This document shows, piece after piece, positions 17,401 through 25,427 of a stretch of 64,000 nucleotides of DNA. The translations under genes and the position numbers were made by a program. The notes below the pieces were generated by a model. That model searched no databases and was not told where the DNA came from. It worked only from the letters and a program-made list of their open reading frames with translations. Location: contig CASJPF010000009.1 of the NCBI GenBank assembly GCA_949383255.1, positions 1-64,000 on the forward strand, in the 5' to 3' direction. How positions within the stretch are numbered: the first letter of the stretch is position 1; every line of letters starts with the position of its first letter. Source of the DNA: Lachnospiraceae bacterium (GTDB lineage Bacteria; Bacillota; Clostridia; Lachnospirales; Lachnospiraceae).

Positions 17401-17702
17401 GGTTCTATAGTGATGTGCTTGGTATTAAAAGAGATGAGACAAGTCCGGGATTTAAACATTTTTATTTGTGTCCATTGCCAGGTGGTGGGCTAACCTATGC
17501 AAAGGGAAGCTATGAATGTGTATATGGAACGATTGAGAGTAGTTGGGAAGTGAATGAAGATGAATTCGTATTTCGCTTTGTAATTCCAGCAAATACGACT
17601 GCGACAGTGACCTTACCAGATGCACAATATCAAAATATGGAGTTGGGATCCGGGACATATGAATATCATATTGCGTTGGGTGTTAAGACAGATATAAAAT
17701 AG
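14436..17702 (+). CDS. GH78 alpha-L-rhamnosidase, predicted surface lipoprotein
   Basis: 1088 aa. Lipoprotein signal: basic start, hydrophobic run, and lipobox SAGC with Cys24 as the lipidated residue. Domain order: N-terminal beta-sandwich (NLTVNYQQNPIGIENTPQFGW, the usual GH78 opening), an inserted laminin-G/concanavalin-like segment at about residues 170-320, the galactose-binding-like rhamnosidase N domain at about 370-530, an (alpha/alpha)6 catalytic barrel at about 660-1000 with the family signature DVPTDCPQRDERFGWTGDAQ, TTITEAWNGRY carrying the probable base, and a C-terminal beta domain. It cleaves terminal alpha-L-rhamnose. Lying in a glycan locus with dTDP-rhamnose genes, it may trim the cell's own polymer or scavenge foreign rhamnosides; neither is proven. 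Confidence 0.9.
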   Translation: MRFRIQKIIFCFVILLTVVWSAGCHDTKVAVWNKEDAGKVTEITNLTVNYQQNPIGIENTPQFGWRMESDVEGQLQTAYRIVVAKTAKQLEAQEYVWDSGKRTSGISVAIPYEGADLMSETSYRWKVYVWDKGGEQLESHEEAFFEMGVTDKDWEGASWIGIRKEPNIKAVTHVAYQITYNVKLGRTYSGFVWGMDTNQYGDYFRCDFNTLGEDIVFSVVEFLEGEEYSQSVKLNQDFSEVFGSLETFIEKEHCVVLEVNGTTLHAYVDGIQVMETSIRKEKDVENIGFWTDRGPYYAYYDNIRIVNKKDNSIVYEEGFNNSQNNIFSPYYIKVLDGWCEVSSGFLLTSGVEEPAPMLRRNFICESASSIVTARLYATALGDYRIYLNGKDICEEYLSPGRSIYSKETYYRTYDVISLLKELGEENVIGAVLGHGRYNKSNTHEGENIAFQAKLVIQYADGSRQTIVTDHTWQAYADGPIRNDDMFLGEVYDATKEQAGWSESGYNASQWQQVDVFTEYNGLDKKACEAPAVKCLQRIAPIQITEPIKGTYVYDFGQNFNGNCEITFRDTTGKAGQVVTMRYAEALNDEKLSCKDDTVGTIWTQNLFTADNTDYYIMSGAGEETYTPSLVCRGFRYVQVSGIEEPIASENISGLVLSTDNKNTGSFFCSDEKVNRLYESIYWTQRSNFLDVPTDCPQRDERFGWTGDAQVFANTASYNADIYNYLRKYTMMLIAGQDENGAFPEIAPSVGMSSAANGWSDAGVILVWELYQQYGDAELIRENLDAMCRYVDHLVDTSEDYVRTEHHYSDHNAISGLDDDIANTAQCAYVARLLAKMSADIGENEIANKYTMIYNQYKRAWQEHYINEDGSIDCWLQSAYTLGLAYGLYPDELEEKGAACLNSAVIANDNHLNTGYIATQFLLPVLCKYGYIDTAYRILRQDTYPSWNDMLALDQTTITEAWNGRYDTEDGTYAIHGSLNHFGLGTVGQWFYSDVLGIKRDETSPGFKHFYLCPLPGGGLTYAKGSYECVYGTIESSWEVNEDEFVFRFVIPANTTATVTLPDAQYQNMELGSGTYEYHIALGVKTDIK

Positions 17703-17734
17703 ATAAAATTATGAATGAAAGAGGGCAGAAATCA

Positions 17735-19828
17735 ATGCATCAGAGTAATATGATTTTTATTTTTATAATTGCATTTGCTTTGGCATCTGCGTTTGTTTGG
17801 AAAATTTTTCAACGCGACCAATCAAGGATAATTCGAGTGAGTTTTTTCTTTTTTCTAAGTATTTATTTTTTGCTTTCCGCAGTGAAATATTATCTAGGAA
17901 ATACAGAAAGCACTTTAATGGAAAGTTTTTGGGATATGGAATTTAGAACATATATTCACTATGGGATACCAATTGTGCTTTTTTGTATTATTGTGCTTGT
18001 GTTGTTATTAAAAGTAAAGTGGTGCTCTGATAAGCAATTAATGGATTTGTTCTGTGCAGTGATGTTTTTTGGATTAATATTGATATTTCTTATTAATAAT
18101 AGAATTAGCAATAGGGCATATCTTTTTCTTTTTATCGTCAGTGCAGGTTTGACAGTTGGATTGAAGGTTCTGATAAAAAAAGATTTGGTTTATTACCAGA
18201 GACAAGAATTTGGACAAGCAATTAAGGAAGCAGTTCCATTGATTGGGGCATGGGTTGTAATGCATTGTATTTTTCTTCCCAATGAATTATACCTTGGAAA
18301 TCCAAGTGAATTTACTGGAAAGTATTTTCCACTTCTGGCAATTACGATTATGAGTGCTTTGCTTGTAACAGTGTTTTTCATTTTTGGAGAATTATTTCTC
18401 CTTCCTAAAAACGCTGTACATGGAATGAATCTTTTTGTTATGAGTATTACATTAATGGGATATATACAAAATATTTTTTTGAATGGAAAGCTTGAGATAT
18501 TAGATGGCGATGTACAAGTGTGGTCTGCGTGGAAGTTAGTGGTAAATGGTTTTTTATGGATTGCAGCGATTATAGTATTGCTTGTGATATGCTTTAAAAA
18601 GAAGGCTGCTATAAAAGTAGGGAAAACAATTTGTATTTATATAATACTAATTCAGACAGTGACGTTAGGGTATCTAATAATTTCTACAGACAAGGCAGAT
18701 TCTGGTCAATCAGAGGCATTGACCGTTCACAATTCTCTTGCAGTTGCAAAGGATCAAAATGTTTTGGTATTTGTTTTGGACCGTTTTGATAGCGATTGGA
18801 TGGACACCCTTTATAAAGAAGATATGGAGTTTTGCAGTCCACTTTCGGATTTTACATTTTATAGAAATGCTACGTCACCGTTTGCAAATACAGCGGCAGG
18901 AATCCCATATTTGTTGACGGCAACAGAGTGGAAAGAGGAGTATGGGACAAATTATGCGCCAAATGCCTACCGTGACAGCACGCTTTTACAGGAAATTAAG
19001 CAACAAGGATTTGATGTGGGAATTTATACAAATGCCAGTTATGTCTCCAATCAGTTGTATGATAAAATTTCCAATTATAATGCGTCTGTAGAAAAAAAGT
19101 ATGATATTGGTACAACAATGACTACAATGTGGAAGTGTGCATTGTATCAGACAATGCCATTTATGTTAAAACACAATTATTCATATTGCACAGAGGATAT
19201 TGAAAGCATGGTGAAGGCACCACAAGTTTGGAATACAGAAAATGATTATCCATTTGCAGAAAATCTGTTAAAGAATGGGTTGACAATAGCAGATAACAAT
19301 ACAAAAGCCTTTCGCTTTTATCATATGCATGGCGCACATGAGCCATATACATTTTCTGAGGATATGAAATACGATAAAACAGGAAGAGAATCGGGATTGT
19401 ACTCACAAATTCGCGGAAGCCTAAAGATTGTGTATGCATATATCGACCAATTGAAGTTGTTAGGGAAATATGAGGAGGCAATGATTATTATTACTGCTGA
19501 CCACGGACAACAGACAGATTTTATAGAAGAAACAGGCAAACCAGAAAGAGTATCTTCTCCAGTAATCCTAGTAAAACAGCCATATATTGATCAAGAACAA
19601 TTACAGATAGAAGATGTTCCTGTCTCACAGGCGGAGATGATGGCATCTATGGTAAAAACAATGGGGATGGAGAGTAAAAAATACGGTTTAACGCTAGAAC
19701 AAGTTTCTAAAGAACCAGACAAAAAACGTACATTTTTAAAGCTGTATCCAGAGTATGTTAAGTATACAATAGACGGAGATGTGCATGATATAAATAGTTG
19801 GAGTGGTGAAATGCTTAATGAATCCTAA
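17735..19828 (+). CDS. Membrane protein with extracellular sulfatase/LtaS-fold domain (paralogue 1)
   Basis: 697 aa from ATG 17735, chosen because GAGGG sits 9 bases upstream; the in-frame ATG at 17711 has no binding site. About eight N-terminal helices (to about residue 320) precede an alkaline-phosphatase-superfamily domain: VLVFVLDRFDSD (metal Asp), FANTAAGIPYLLT (Thr at the nucleophile position, as in phospho-transferring LtaS/EptA enzymes rather than Cys/Ser sulfatases), RFYHMHGAHEPY and IIITADHGQQ (metal Asp/His). Inference: transfers a phosphoglycerol, phosphoethanolamine or phosphonate group to glycan outside the cell. It is a paralogue of the protein at 27527, sharing the ESFW-FxxxxHY membrane motif and a D-IN-WS tail. 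Confidence 0.75.
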   Translation: MHQSNMIFIFIIAFALASAFVWKIFQRDQSRIIRVSFFFFLSIYFLLSAVKYYLGNTESTLMESFWDMEFRTYIHYGIPIVLFCIIVLVLLLKVKWCSDKQLMDLFCAVMFFGLILIFLINNRISNRAYLFLFIVSAGLTVGLKVLIKKDLVYYQRQEFGQAIKEAVPLIGAWVVMHCIFLPNELYLGNPSEFTGKYFPLLAITIMSALLVTVFFIFGELFLLPKNAVHGMNLFVMSITLMGYIQNIFLNGKLEILDGDVQVWSAWKLVVNGFLWIAAIIVLLVICFKKKAAIKVGKTICIYIILIQTVTLGYLIISTDKADSGQSEALTVHNSLAVAKDQNVLVFVLDRFDSDWMDTLYKEDMEFCSPLSDFTFYRNATSPFANTAAGIPYLLTATEWKEEYGTNYAPNAYRDSTLLQEIKQQGFDVGIYTNASYVSNQLYDKISNYNASVEKKYDIGTTMTTMWKCALYQTMPFMLKHNYSYCTEDIESMVKAPQVWNTENDYPFAENLLKNGLTIADNNTKAFRFYHMHGAHEPYTFSEDMKYDKTGRESGLYSQIRGSLKIVYAYIDQLKLLGKYEEAMIIITADHGQQTDFIEETGKPERVSSPVILVKQPYIDQEQLQIEDVPVSQAEMMASMVKTMGMESKKYGLTLEQVSKEPDKKRTFLKLYPEYVKYTIDGDVHDINSWSGEMLNES

Positions 19829-19899
19829 ACTGGCGTTTAAAAGAACTGTTGAAGTAATAGTACAATTTTATAAAAAAATAATAACTTCTCGGGTTAACG

Positions 19900-19928
19900 T
19901 TGTTATTTACTGGAAATAATGGTATAAT
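19900..19928 (+). promoter_or_regulatory. Candidate sigma-A promoter for the AEP cassette
   Basis: TTGTTA at 19900-19905, 17-base spacer, perfect TATAAT at 19923-19928, about 50 bases before the next gene. The spacer includes the small palindrome TTATTT/AAATAA. Confidence 0.65.
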
Positions 19929-19976
19929 CTCTAGGATTTCATTAACATTAAAACATAGTAAGAAAGGGTATAGAAA

Positions 19977-20219
19977 ATGAAAAAGAGATGGAAAGTATTG
20001 AAATTTTTGTATTTTTTTGGTTGTTTTTTTATGTTGCTTGGCAATACGTCTTTTGCGTATATTGATCCTTCCGCAGTTACTTATGTGATACAGGCAGTTG
20101 CAGGAGTCGCAATTGCGGTAGGGGCAGCCTGCACTGTGTACAGGCATAAAATTATGAAGTTTATCCGAAATCAGAAAAAGAAACGTGCCAGAAAAAAGAA
20201 TCAATCCAGTGAAGAGTAG
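19977..20219 (+). CDS. Small secreted or membrane protein with a YIDP motif
   Basis: 80 aa. An N-terminal hydrophobic segment (residues 8-26) ends in a plausible signal-peptidase site (SFA), followed by YIDPSAVTYVIQAVAGVAIAVG (second hydrophobic helix) and a strongly basic tail (RNQKKKRARKKNQ). Short proteins with a YIDPxxx start to the mature region recur in glycan loci, but I know of no assigned function. A clean AGAAAGGG binding site and its own promoter make it a real gene. It is 24 bases before the YidC-TagF fusion, so it may be a partner of that protein (inference). Confidence 0.75.
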   Translation: MKKRWKVLKFLYFFGCFFMLLGNTSFAYIDPSAVTYVIQAVAGVAIAVGAACTVYRHKIMKFIRNQKKKRARKKNQSSEE

Positions 20220-20243
20220 AAAACAAAACGGAGAACAATATCA

Positions 20244-22193
20244 ATGATGAATTATATAATTGGCCTGATTGGTGATATTCTTGGATGGCTGATGTATTTT
20301 TGCTATCGTGTTTTACCAGATTACTTTATATCAATTATTGTCTTTACTTTTGGAACCAAGATCGTTCTCCTGCCAGTTTCCTTATGGGTGCAAAAAAATT
20401 CAATTAAGATGGTAAAAATGCAGCCGGAAATGAATTTTATTAAGGCAAAATATTATGGAAACAGCGAAAAGATTTCAGAGGAGCAGTATGAGTTATATAA
20501 GAGAGAGCATTATCAGCCGCTTGCAGATTTGATTCCGCTCGCGTTACAACTTATTCTTTTGATGGGGGTTATCGAGGTAATTAATCATCCAGAAGAATAC
20601 ATTTTTCGCGGAAAACCAGGAGTGCTTGACACAATGTTAGGCAGTTTAGATTTGTCGTCTGTACCAGTGGAAGTTGGGGGAATTGCATACTTAATTCCTT
20701 TGGTGGCGGCACTATCTGCATGGTTTATGTGCTTTATACAAAATAAAATTAATGTGTTACAGGCAGAGCAGGGAAAAATGAATCAGATGGGAACAATGAT
20801 ATTGTCGATTGGACTATCATTGTATCTTGGTTTTTTTGTCAAGACAGGAGTTGGAATTTACTGGACATTTAGTAATCTTTTTTCTGTTGTGCAACTCTAT
20901 TTTCTCAATTTCATTATGAATCCAAAAAAATATATTGACTATGATGCACTTGAGAGAAGCCGAGAGGAATTAAGAAGTGCCAGTGCTTTTGAGAAGAAAA
21001 ATAAAAAGAAGTTGTTTGAGAAAGACCCATATAAAAAGAAGGAAAAGGCAGATTACAAACGATTTTTTAAAGACTATGAGATGCAGCTTGTATTTTATTC
21101 AGAAAAAAATGGATTTTATAAATATTTTCAGAATATTATAGAAGTGTTGTTAGAAAAGTCAAATGTGGTAATTCATTATATCACAAGTGATCCAAATGAC
21201 AAAGTATTTGAGATGGAGAGCGACCGTTTTAAACCCTACTATATTGGCGAGAATAAGTTGATTGTTTTAATGATGAAACTTGAGGCAGATGTCGTTGTGA
21301 TGACAACACCTGATTTGGAGAATTTTCATATTAAGCGTTCTCTTGTTCGCAAGGACAATGAATATATCTATGTGCCACATGATGTGAACAGCCCTAATCT
21401 GACCTTTAGAAAAGAGGCACTTGATCACTTTGATACGATTTTTTCTTCTGGGTATCTTTGCACAAAAGAAATTAGAAAACGGGAAGAACTATATAAACTG
21501 CCAGAGAAAAAGATTATTGAGTGGGGCTCAAGCGTAATCGATAATATGATTGAAGCATATGCGTTGATGGATGAAAAAGAGAAGACTGTAAAAGAGATTT
21601 TGATTGCGCCTTCTTGGCAGAAGGGAAATATTTTGGTGTCTTGTATTGAGGAAATACTAGAACGGCTTCAAGGGCGGGGATACCGCATTATTGTCAGACC
21701 GCATCCTCAGTTTGTGCGCCATGAAGAGGAAAGATTGATTTGTCTGCAAGAAAAGTTTGATATGAACAATCGTGATGATATGGAATTACAAATGGATTTC
21801 TCGTCAAATAAGACAGTATATCAGGCAGATCTTGTAATTACGGATTGGTCTAGCATTGCATTTGAATACGCTTTTGCCACGCTAAAACCGGCATTGTTTA
21901 TCAATACACCAATGAAGATTATGAATGAGGATTATAAAGAGTTAGAGATTACTCCAATTGATATTGAACTTCGGGATAAAGTGGGAAAAAGTGTCGATAT
22001 GGACAAGCTTTCAACACTTCCGCAAGTGGTGGATGAGCTTTTGAGAAGTGATGCATTTTCAAAAGAGGCTCTGGAAAAGATTAGAGACAGCTATATTTAT
22101 CATGTTGGCAGTAGTGGAGAGATTGGGGCACAATATATTATGGATAGGCTGGCGTGGTACAAAAAGAAACATGAGGAGGAAGAGGATTATTAA
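20244..22193 (+). CDS. YidC/Oxa1-like membrane domain fused to TagF-like CDP-glycerol phosphotransferase domain
   Basis: 649 aa. Residues 1-230 resemble a YidC/Oxa1 insertase: about five helices, LPDYFISIIVFTFGTKIVLLPVSLWVQKNSIKMVKMQPEM, then PLADLIPLALQLILLMGVIE and GVGIYWTFSNLFSVVQLYFL. After a basic linker (about 235-275) comes a GT-B domain like CDP-glycerol:poly(glycerophosphate) glycerophosphotransferases: LVFYSEKNGFYKYF at about 278, YVPHDVNSPN at about 382, RPHPQF at about 488, and ITDWSSIAFEYAFATLKPALFI at about 533. The fusion is one continuous frame. It is immediately followed (0 bases) by the AEP transaminase, so the donor could be CDP-glycerol or CMP-AEP; the latter is inference. 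Confidence 0.8.
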   Translation: MMNYIIGLIGDILGWLMYFCYRVLPDYFISIIVFTFGTKIVLLPVSLWVQKNSIKMVKMQPEMNFIKAKYYGNSEKISEEQYELYKREHYQPLADLIPLALQLILLMGVIEVINHPEEYIFRGKPGVLDTMLGSLDLSSVPVEVGGIAYLIPLVAALSAWFMCFIQNKINVLQAEQGKMNQMGTMILSIGLSLYLGFFVKTGVGIYWTFSNLFSVVQLYFLNFIMNPKKYIDYDALERSREELRSASAFEKKNKKKLFEKDPYKKKEKADYKRFFKDYEMQLVFYSEKNGFYKYFQNIIEVLLEKSNVVIHYITSDPNDKVFEMESDRFKPYYIGENKLIVLMMKLEADVVVMTTPDLENFHIKRSLVRKDNEYIYVPHDVNSPNLTFRKEALDHFDTIFSSGYLCTKEIRKREELYKLPEKKIIEWGSSVIDNMIEAYALMDEKEKTVKEILIAPSWQKGNILVSCIEEILERLQGRGYRIIVRPHPQFVRHEEERLICLQEKFDMNNRDDMELQMDFSSNKTVYQADLVITDWSSIAFEYAFATLKPALFINTPMKIMNEDYKELEITPIDIELRDKVGKSVDMDKLSTLPQVVDELLRSDAFSKEALEKIRDSYIYHVGSSGEIGAQYIMDRLAWYKKKHEEEEDY

Positions 22194-23378
22194 ATGCAGG
22201 AAATGATAGAAAAGAAGAGTGAAAAAATTAAGAGAAATATTTTGTTAAATCCGGGACCAGCAACCACGACAGACTCTGTTAAAATGGCGCAGATTGTGCC
22301 TGACATCTGCCCGAGAGAGAAAGAATTTGCATCGATGATGAAAAAGATGCGTGATGATTTGGTGCGAATTGTACATGGAGATCCAAATAAGTATACAGCT
22401 GTATTGTTCTGTGGTTCAGGGACAATCAATATAGATATTTGTCTCAATTCTCTGCTGCCAGCAGAAAAGAAGATTTTGATTATAAATAACGGTGCTTACA
22501 GCACAAGGGCGGCAGAAATCTGTGCGTATTATAATCTGCCTTATATTGATTTAAAGTTTCCAGTGGATGAACTGCCAGATTTGGATAAGATAGAAGCGAT
22601 TTTAAAAGACAATCCTGATATTGCTCTTGTTCACACAACACATAATGAGACAGGAACTGGAATATTAAATCCAATTCGAGAGATTGGCGCGCTAGCACAT
22701 CGTTATGGAGCAGTGTTTACAGTGGATACAACATCTACTTATGCGATGAGACCGATTGATATAGAGAAGGAAAATATAGATTTTTGTATGGCATCTGCAC
22801 AGAAGGGACTTATGGCGATGACTGGCTTATCTTTTATTGTGGGAAATACAGAGATAATCCAAAAGTCCGCAGTGTATCCCAAACGGTCTTATTATTGCAA
22901 TTTATATTTGCAGTATCATTTTTTTGAGACGACTGGAGAGATGCATTTTACACCGCCTGTTCAGACGATCTATGCGACAAGACAAGCGCTGGATGAGTAT
23001 TTTGCTGAGGGAGAACAGGCAAAGTGGGAACGCCATCTAAGTGTCTTTGAGGCAATTCATGCTGGATTGGATAAACTTGGATTTCGAGATATTATAAAAA
23101 GAGAGTTGCAGGCAGGGCTAGTAGTGTCTGTAAAATATCCAGAGGATGCAAACTGGGATTTTGAGAAGATTCATGATTACTGTTATGAGCGGGGATTTAC
23201 AATCTATCCGGGAAAAATATCCACACAAGATACATTTCGACTCTGTGCATTAGGGGCAATCACAGCACAAGATATTGCTGATTTTTTTGTCGTATTTGAG
23301 CAGGCACTTAGGGAATATCATGTACAGATTCCTGTTTACTATAAAGAGGCTGACAGTCAAAGAAAGGCAGGATTATGA
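22194..23378 (+). CDS. 2-aminoethylphosphonate transaminase (PhnW-like)
   Basis: 394 aa, PLP-dependent fold-type I, class V. It interconverts phosphonoacetaldehyde plus alanine with AEP plus pyruvate; in this setting it runs towards AEP. Motifs: ILLNPGPATTTDSVK near the N-terminus (typical of AEP transaminases), FCGSGTINID at about 68, THNETGTG at about 145, VDTTSTYAM at about 173, and the PLP Lys in SAQKGLMAMTGLSF at about 199. The start codon abuts the stop of the fusion gene. It overlaps the PEP mutase gene by 4 bases. Confidence 0.88.
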   Translation: MQEMIEKKSEKIKRNILLNPGPATTTDSVKMAQIVPDICPREKEFASMMKKMRDDLVRIVHGDPNKYTAVLFCGSGTINIDICLNSLLPAEKKILIINNGAYSTRAAEICAYYNLPYIDLKFPVDELPDLDKIEAILKDNPDIALVHTTHNETGTGILNPIREIGALAHRYGAVFTVDTTSTYAMRPIDIEKENIDFCMASAQKGLMAMTGLSFIVGNTEIIQKSAVYPKRSYYCNLYLQYHFFETTGEMHFTPPVQTIYATRQALDEYFAEGEQAKWERHLSVFEAIHAGLDKLGFRDIIKRELQAGLVVSVKYPEDANWDFEKIHDYCYERGFTIYPGKISTQDTFRLCALGAITAQDIADFFVVFEQALREYHVQIPVYYKEADSQRKAGL

Positions 23379-24673
23379 TGAAGAAAGTATATACATGTTT
23401 CTGTACAGATGTGATACACGAAGGACATTTAAATCTTCTTCGTGAGGCAAAGAAATATGGAGAGGTAACGGTTGGAATTTTAAGTGATGCTGCAATGATT
23501 AAGTTTAATCGATTTCCAACCATCACTTTGGAGGAAAGAAAGCAGATTGTACGAAATACAGGGCTTGTCAGCGCTATTGTTATCCAAAATGAAATTATGT
23601 ATGACAAAGTGATTGCAGAGAAAAAACCAGATTTTGTGATTCATGGCGATAATTGGTGTGAAGGACCAGAGCGCGCAATTCGGAATAATGTTATAGAAAA
23701 CTTAAAGAAGTATGGTGGAGAACTAATTGAGATTGCTTATACTTATAATGAAAATGTTAAAAAGATAGATGATACGATTCGAGAAAGACTCGCTATGCCA
23801 GAGTATCGGAGGAAACGTCTTCGCCAATTGTTAAAATTGTGTCCAGTGGTAAAAACGATAGAGGTGCACAGTGGTCTGACTGGATTGATTGCAGAAAAGA
23901 CAGTTGTTGAACATAATGGAGAACTGGATCAGTTTGATGCAATGTGGCTGTCAAGCTTGTGCGACTCCACCGCAAAAGGGAAACCAGATATTGAACTTGT
24001 CGACATGTCATCGCGGATGCGCACAATTGATGATGTGATGGAAGTGACAACAAAGCCAATTATATTGGATGGAGATACAGGCGGGCTGGTGGAACATTTT
24101 GTATACAATGTTCGGACATTGGAGCGTATGGGAGTATCAGCCATTATTATTGAGGATAAAACAGGGCTTAAGAAAAATTCTCTGTTTGGAATAGAAGTGG
24201 ATCAGGTACAGGATTCTATAGAAAATTTTTGCAATAAGATACGTGCTGGTAAAAGAGCGCAGCGAACAGAAGAATTTATGATTATTGCGCGAATTGAAAG
24301 TTTAATTTTGGAAAAGGGACAGGAAGATGCTCTAAAGCGCGCTTTTGCGTATGTGGATGCCGGAGCAGATGCGATTATGATTCATTCCAGAAAAAAATCT
24401 CCTGATGAAATTTTTACATTCTGTGATACATTCCGCAAGACAAACCAGGATACGCCTATTGTGGTTGTTCCAACTTCATTTAATAGCGTAACAGAATCGG
24501 AACTTGCACAACATGGGGTTAATATTGTTATTTATGCAAATCAGTTGACAAGAAGTGCTTTTCCAGCAATGCAAAGTACAGCAATTGAGATTCTAAAAAA
24601 TCACAGAGCACTCGAAGTTGACACAAAATTAATGCCGTTTCAGGAGATTATCAGATTGATAGATGATCTATAA
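23375..24673 (+). CDS. Phosphoenolpyruvate mutase with N-terminal cytidylyltransferase-like domain
   Basis: 432 aa. Residues 1-135: nucleotidyltransferase-like domain with FCTDVIHEGHLNLL (HxGH motif). Residues 145-432: PEP mutase of the isocitrate lyase superfamily, with FDAMWLSSLCDS at about 190, LDGDTGG at about 230, and the catalytic loop EDKTGLKKNS at about 259 (EDKxxxKxNS distinguishes true PEP mutases), then IARIESLI and DAGADAIMIHSRKK. It forms the C-P bond by rearranging PEP to phosphonopyruvate. The added domain hints that AEP (or a precursor) is nucleotide-activated by the same polypeptide, but a separate nucleotidyltransferase follows. The family also exists as a single domain, so this is a real fusion. 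Confidence 0.92.
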   Translation: MMKKVYTCFCTDVIHEGHLNLLREAKKYGEVTVGILSDAAMIKFNRFPTITLEERKQIVRNTGLVSAIVIQNEIMYDKVIAEKKPDFVIHGDNWCEGPERAIRNNVIENLKKYGGELIEIAYTYNENVKKIDDTIRERLAMPEYRRKRLRQLLKLCPVVKTIEVHSGLTGLIAEKTVVEHNGELDQFDAMWLSSLCDSTAKGKPDIELVDMSSRMRTIDDVMEVTTKPIILDGDTGGLVEHFVYNVRTLERMGVSAIIIEDKTGLKKNSLFGIEVDQVQDSIENFCNKIRAGKRAQRTEEFMIIARIESLILEKGQEDALKRAFAYVDAGADAIMIHSRKKSPDEIFTFCDTFRKTNQDTPIVVVPTSFNSVTESELAQHGVNIVIYANQLTRSAFPAMQSTAIEILKNHRALEVDTKLMPFQEIIRLIDDL

Positions 24674-24695
24674 AAATAAAGATACGGAGATTTAT

Positions 24696-25427
24696 ATGGA
24701 AAAAGAGATTGGAATCATTATGGCAGCAGGGCTTGGCACTAGAATGCTTCCACTGACTTTAAAGAGACCAAAACCGCTCATAAAAGTGTTTGGAAAACCA
24801 ATGATTGAGACGGTTATTGAAGGGTTGCAAAGCAGGGGAGTAACAGAAATCTATATTATTGTTGGACATTTAAAAGAACAGTTTTCTTATCTATGCAGGA
24901 AGTATCAGGGAATACGCTTGTTGGAAAACCCGGATTATTTGGAAAAAAATAATATCTCTTCTATCTATGCTGTAAAGGATATACTAGGAAAGGCAGACTG
25001 CTTTATATGCGAAGCAGATCTGCTGGTTTCAGATTTAACGATATTTCATAAAACGCTGGATCGTTCGGGGTATTATGGAAAAATGGTAAAAGGATATTCA
25101 GATGATTGGATATTTGAATTAAAAAATGGGTATATTTCCAAGGTAGGAAAAGGCGGAACGGATACTTACAACATGGTTGGCATCTCATTTTTTAAGAAAG
25201 AGGATGCTGTGATTCTTGCAGATAAGATTGAGCAGGCGTATCTTCTGCAGGAAAATGCCAATGTATATTGGGATGAGGTCGTGGATTGGAATTTAGATTG
25301 TTTTCGGCTAAAAATATATCCAGTGGAAGAGGGACAGATTGTAGAAATAGACACAGTGGAAGAGCTAGTCGCACTGGATAAACAGGCATTGATAGCAAAT
25401 GCAGATACAGAGGAGGAGAATCAATGA
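24696..25427 (+). CDS. Sugar/phosphonate nucleotidyltransferase (LicC- or PntC-like)
   Basis: 243 aa from ATG 24696, which has GGAG 6 bases upstream; an in-frame ATG at 24663 would overlap the previous gene and lacks a site. Signature IIMAAGLGTRMLPLTLKRPKPLIKV at about residues 7-31 is the nucleotidyltransferase pyrophosphorylase motif; EADLLVS at about 107 carries metal-binding acids; YWDEVVD at about 190. Related enzymes activate phosphocholine (LicC) or AEP (PntC) with CTP. Position between PEP mutase and phosphonopyruvate decarboxylase makes CMP-AEP the best guess, not proven. ATGA overlap with the next gene. Confidence 0.78.
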   Translation: MEKEIGIIMAAGLGTRMLPLTLKRPKPLIKVFGKPMIETVIEGLQSRGVTEIYIIVGHLKEQFSYLCRKYQGIRLLENPDYLEKNNISSIYAVKDILGKADCFICEADLLVSDLTIFHKTLDRSGYYGKMVKGYSDDWIFELKNGYISKVGKGGTDTYNMVGISFFKKEDAVILADKIEQAYLLQENANVYWDEVVDWNLDCFRLKIYPVEEGQIVEIDTVEELVALDKQALIANADTEEENQ

